Part shown: piece by piece, positions 60,175-64,000 of the stretch | Position numbering within the stretch: position 1 is the first letter of the stretch | Layout of the letters: each line of letters starts with the position of its first letter | Source: Ophioderma brevispina | Taxonomy: Eukaryota > Echinodermata > Ophiuroidea > Amphilepidida > Ophiodermatidae | NCBI GenBank assembly: GCA_023653785.1 | Contig: JAMKCH010084883.1 | Coordinates: 1-64,000 of the forward strand | Direction: 5' to 3' | DNA length: 64,000 nucleotides | The notes under the pieces: model-generated | Databases searched by the model: none | The model's input: only the letters and a program-made list of their open reading frames with translations | What the model was told of the DNA's origin: nothing | Position numbers and translations under genes: made by a program

Positions 60175-60275
60175 ATAGGCAGAATTTGTTTCATGGCTCC
60201 GAAGCACGTGTCATGCGGGCATGTGTGCATGCATGTCGTGTGATGCATGCCTATGTGCGCGTGCATGCACACAGC
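60175..60275. repeat. Alternating purine-pyrimidine TGCATG-rich tract
   Basis: About 60205-60275 is dominated by GCATGTGTGCATGCATG, ATGCATGCC and GTGCGCGTGCATGCACAC. Such runs favour Z-DNA and small cruciforms. The overlapping frames on both strands come from this symmetry. Confidence 0.55.
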
Positions 60276-60489
60276 ATATTGAAAATCATCATTCATAAAT
60301 GAGAAGGTTGCATTCAAGTTTCACACGTATGTAGGAGGTACGCATTATTTCACACAGAGGTGGATCAACCCCACAATGCACCCTGTTTTGGGGAAATTTT
60401 TTTTTTTTAATATTTTTAATTTTTTTGACAAAAATTCTATTCTACATAAAAAACCCTGACTTATAATGCTCATTTTAGCCCACTAAGCA

Positions 60490-60830
60490 CAATTGGTCCC
60501 AGTGATATGAACTGGCCGCCGCTCATGACATCCCAAAGGTTTGTTGGGTTTTCGAGCCCCCGGCGGCCATGTGTTGTGCACTTGGGCAAGGCAACTTAAC
60601 CCACGTGGCCCGCGTCGACCCAAGCGATTTCGGGAGGCTGTTATGGGGAATGTTAAAATCTAAGTTCTGATGGGGTTGTGCGCGGTTGGACCACTGCCGC
60701 CTAGATGAGGCGAAATGAATTGTGACGATTTCCTGACGGCAACGTAATAATAATAGGCAAACATCGCTGTGATCTAGATGAAATGGCCCCGGGCTTTATA
60801 AAACCAATCTATTTATTATATTAGTGATTC
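60490..60830 (+). mobile_element. SINE-like sequence with B-box and TTGGGCAAGGC motif
   Basis: GGGTTTTCGAGCCCC near 60547 resembles a pol III B box. It is followed by GTGTTGTGCACTTGGGCAAG and GCAACTTAACCC, a block I associate with tRNA-derived SINE bodies in animals, though I cannot verify that here. An A box is not clear. GC-rich against its flanks. Confidence 0.4.
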
Positions 60831-60899
60831 TTAAGTACTTAAGGACTTTTCACATGATCAGTAAATGGTCTTGTTGGTTCTTGACTTTTTGGACCACTT

Positions 60900-60985
60900 G
60901 TTTATCCCTAAGACTGACATGTGCGGTAGTACAGTACAGTATAGGCACATTGCAAATGCATCATGGGAGGTGATTCAAAATAACC
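60900..60985. repeat. Dispersed repeat shared with 54304-54400
   Basis: TTATCCCTAAGACTGACATG, AGTACAGTATAGGCACATTG and GCATCATGGGAGGTGATTC match 54304-54385 in order. Confidence 0.6.
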
Positions 60986-61105
60986 CCTGTATATGATTAG
61001 TTACTAGATACAAATCGAATGGCAATATCAGTGAGAATGTTAGTGTGCCAGCCCAATTGGGCATTCCTGACGGTTTTCAATCTAATATCAAGAAAAGCCA
61101 TTTAA

Positions 61106-61935
61106 GCCACTATCAGCGTTTGTTCATTCCACATGTAACAAATCGCTTCCCCCTATTTTTTCATCAAAGTCCATTTTTTGCACTGTTGATTGGAACTTGG
61201 TGTAGTAAAGACCCCTGGTTATGGCCGAAGCATAACATGTCGTATTTGTCAAGATAGTATGTATTTTTATTCTTTGTTTCATGTATACCTCGTATTATCG
61301 CGCACTCGATTGGCCATAGCCTGGAGCGGGCTGACGTCACAGCGCGGTGAAAACAAAGGGAAGCCCAGGGAATTCCCGAATTGCGGTGAAAACAAACTAG
61401 CGCGTATGCCACTGGTGCGTGCAGCGCGCATCGAATTACGCACGTGGTTGCCATGGCCGGTGCCAAGCAGATTTTGTTTAACTCCACCGGATGTCCGCAA
61501 TCCGGGCTATACGTGTCACTTGACCAGGTGTAATAAAACCGTTTGTACATGGCTGCCGTGACTAACGCGCGAAAGTGGTCGAAAAATCAACTGCAATGTT
61601 CAGACTGAATTTGATATGTATGAAATTTTAATTTTGTAGTAATGGTTATAAAAAAAGTATGTATAAGCATGAACGGGGTTCTTCGATAGTATGTTGGGTA
61701 TGAACGTGTAAGCGTTCATACCCAAAATACTATGAATAACCCTAATTATTTAACTAATAAAGTCGGGATCTGACTTTTTTAAGGCCCAGAAATAGTCTTA
61801 AATGGCATCTTCAAGACCGCTTTAAAATGCCTAAGTGTCTGTTTTTCACAAAAAAAGCAATATAAGGTGTTGATATGACCTAACACGAGACAAAATTGGC
61901 ATTTTAAATTTGGAAAAAAATGACTGATAGTGGCT
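61106..61935. mobile_element. CpG-rich TTAA element with GCCACTATCAG ends (830 bp)
   Basis: TTAA lies at 61102-61105 and 61936-61939. The inner ends are GCCACTATCAG and CTGATAGTGGC (one extra T before the right TTAA). The middle (about 61310-61560) is unusually CpG-rich, with TGACGTCAC near 61332 and a GCGGTGAAAACAAA block repeated at about 61345 and 61384. Long frames on both strands there (123 and 128 codons) overlap each other and match nothing. A hairpin with 31-bp arms lies at 61676-61742. Confidence 0.72.
61676..61742. repeat. Hairpin with ~31-bp arms inside the TTAA element
   Basis: The left arm 61676-61706 (GGGTTCTTCGATAGTATG..) pairs with 61713-61742 (..ATACTATGAATAACCC) around a 6-base loop. 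It includes a perfect GGGTATGAACG / CGTTCATACCC stem. Confidence 0.75.
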
Positions 61936-62174
61936 TTAAAGTCAACTAATTGTCTGCTTTTATATACATTGTGTACAGCACTGCATTTTACCTCCTGTGT
62001 AAAAAACAACTTTTGATCTCGTTCTCAAAATAGGTTAATTTTCAAAACTATTAAATTTAAAAAAAAAGTATTTCGAAATTGCTTTCAATTGAGGATTACA
62101 CAAAAAGCTGATTATCAGCTTTGAGGTCCTGAATTATGTAGGAATGTGTTTTCTTAGGAAAAGTGTTTTCTTAA

Positions 62175-62461
62175 GGGGGTGCTTGTTCCAATTTTGTCTA
62201 TCATGTTATGTACTCGATATAAGAGCATGACACTTGTATACACTGACCACCAAACAAATTGTGGTTTTGATCCTAGATGCAATAATGCATAGTGCAACAC
62301 CCTGTTCACTTCTTGATGGTTAACCATTAAAACGGCATATTCTGTCAGTATCTCGGGAACAGAATAGATTTGAAAGCCGAAATTTTAGGACGACAATAAG
62401 ATATCAAAATTGAAACTACTTCAGGTAAATCGGGTCCCGAAGAAGATTGGAACATGCACCT
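62175..62461. mobile_element. TTAA MITE, family Y-related, copy 4 (287 bp)
   Basis: TTAA lies at 62171-62174 and 62462-62465. It aligns with 36472-36775: GGTGCTTGTTCC, TGTACTCGATATAAGAGCAT, CACTTGTATACACTGACCAC, CATTAAAACGGC, AAATTGAAACTACTTCAGG and AACATGCACC. Non-coding. Confidence 0.78.
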
Positions 62462-62656
62462 TTAAAATGGGTGATCACAAATGCACTCCGAACCACCATA
62501 GTACAACTCCTTGAAATTTCCAGTGAAACTAGTGCCTTCAGAAAAGGACCATACCACAAGCCGTGGGTCGTTCAAATGTCCTATGCATTGAGCAACGAGA
62601 TAAACATTCTGGTACAAAAAGGTTGTTAGTACAAAGCCGAATTCCAAACCAGGATG

Positions 62657-62900
62657 TTTTTGTGTCGTCTGCAAGAATTGCCAGTGCAGAAGGCACATAG
62701 GAATAACTCTGGTCGTATGTCTGTGTGGGTGTCTGTGGTCAAAATGTTAACCCTGAATATATTGCATGCCGTATGAGTTCCGTAAGGGCTACGATGATGT
62801 AACTTGGTGGAAAGGTGGGGTGACATTTTGGTGACCTTTGCCCCCATTCACAAACAGTGACGGCAGATGACGCTAGCGGTCCGAGGACCGCGATGTATTT
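62657..62900 (+). mobile_element. Family X AGGTCA element (HINE-like), short copy
   Basis: TTTTTGTGTCGTCTGC, a GTGTGGGTGTCTGTGG microsatellite, AAAATGTTAACCC, TTCCGTAAGGGCTACGATGA, GTGACCTTTGCCCC, then GGCAGATGACGCTAGCGG and the hairpin GCGGTCCGAGGACCGC. Both diagnostic ends are present at only ~245 bp, so this is a useful minimal member. Confidence 0.7.
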
Positions 62901-64000
62901 TATTTCATGTTAATGGTCAAGTGTTAGCAGTGAAAATTACTCAAATGAGAGAATAATTACTTGCATATGTTATTCCAAGTACAGAAACACTCAAGTATCC
63001 AATTGCAGCATTCTGCTTATAGATTAGATTCAGTGTCAATTTTAAAGAGTTCATCGTTCCGACAAGTTAAGACCTGCTTTGCACTGTTTTTGCCGTAGTG
63101 GGAAAATACCATTATACTGCTTTTAAGCTTAATCACCCTTTCAAAGAAGGTTATTTGCTAAATAATGACTCATGTCATTATTGCTTAATTGGTCATTAAA
63201 ACAATAATTGCTAACCAGCCATTTGGTTTCCAAGCAGGTAGTTGCTTTCAAATGTTGAGTTTTAAGTGTTTTGTTCGCTATCTGCTATTAAAAAAGAAGG
63301 TACATTTCTTTTGAGTGGAGAATATTTAGCACATGGATAGGCTTATGTATGCGATGTCAAATTGGTACCAATCATGTTACAATTTTTTAACTATAGTTCT
63401 AATACTTCCTCTGACACGTTCAGTCAGCCGAGTATAATTAAAGGTGGAACGAGAGATTTTGAGGCACCCAAATATTGTCGTGAGAGTAATTTCATGTAGA
63501 ATAGACACTCAGTAGATTTCTTACTTTGTATTTTACTACAGAAATGTCTTAAAAGAGAGAAAAAGGGCGATTTTTGATTTGCTTATATTTCAATGTAAAA
63601 CATCTACTTATTTGCTCCTATATGAAATTAGAATTTCATTTTTTGTACCAAAGAAATATTTCTCAGCTTGATCTTTTCAGATGGGGATATTTTTTGATGA
63701 AAAGCTTTACATCAGGGCAAAATTCAGTACTTTCGATTTTTTAGGGACGCCTGATATGTGAAATCTCTGTTGCAGTTTTAATAGCTTTTCCTTCATGTCT
63801 CTTTTTGCATCCAGGTTGAGAGTAAATATCACATAATCCAAGGTTGTATTTTGTATAATGCTATGCATTCATAAGCCACATCTAACAATGATTTAGCAGA
63901 GACAAGCAAATAGCGGTTATTCAACAAATCTATAAATCCTTGAGTTGACTTGGCTTTTCAAAGTATTATGCATGTACATGTAGTGTTATGCAACACACAA
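62901..64000. other. Unannotated AT-rich sequence
   Basis: No coding, RNA or repeat signal I can support up to the window edge. Confidence 0.4.

Noticed and set aside
61164..61561. 128-codon minus and 123-codon plus ORFs overlapping each other
   Set aside because: They lie within a CpG-rich TTAA element, overlap on opposite strands, and resemble no family.

Overview
This window is eukaryotic, non-coding and dominated by repeats. It is AT-rich, has no open reading frame of normal gene length that looks like a host protein, and carries CR1/L2-like LINE remnants, a hAT MITE, a tRNA-derived SINE, many TTAA-flanked MITEs and AGGTCA-rich dispersed repeats. That mix suits an animal genome. A marine invertebrate such as an echinoderm, hemichordate or lancelet is my guess from general familiarity and is not proven by the sequence. 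No host gene can be called with confidence. Only weak exon candidates are listed (168-263 +, 3146-3256 +, 42589-42762 -).

Layout. 1-3.9 kb: a CpG-richer edge, a long-TIR element (1391-2868) with internal ~190-bp repeats, and a foldback element (3660-3839). 4.05-17.6 kb: a ~6-kb tandem duplication, copy A (4052-10062) and copy B (10063-17633). B has gained a 2.2-kb TTAA-flanked composite element and a 235-bp foldback MITE; A still shows the empty sites. 18.4-21.7 kb: a decayed minus-strand LINE split by a TTAA MITE. 22.6-27.1 kb: a Helentron-like AGGTCA element with a MITE inside it, a ~0.9-kb tandem duplication, and a second copy of that MITE. 27-33.6 kb: mostly unannotated sequence, two more AGGTCA elements, a hairpin and a second long-TIR element. 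33.6-35.3 kb: an element whose core has expanded into a ~143-bp satellite. 36.4-41.7 kb: TTAA elements, one 1.5 kb long with ~60-bp inverted ends, and a local duplication starting at a 20-T tract. 42-49 kb: mostly unannotated, with one candidate exon and one or two MITEs. 49-54.9 kb: dense tandem modules, including a 0.5-kb G-rich block. 55-64 kb: a second poly-T-linked duplication, small MITEs, a hAT MITE, a tRNA-Arg-like SINE and two more TTAA elements.

Two themes tie the window together. First, about ten independent insertions are bounded by TTAA, the target of piggyBac-type transposases, yet no transposase is present. Second, at least three repeat families share one plan: 5' subterminal repeat, short microsatellite, core rich in AGGTCA half-sites (often spaced as DR1), inverted copy of the 5' repeat, short 3' hairpin. 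That plan resembles non-autonomous Helentrons (HINEs) and would spread nuclear-receptor-type motifs. Many small indels between near-identical copies suggest old decay, residual long-read errors, or both, so frame-based arguments here are fragile.
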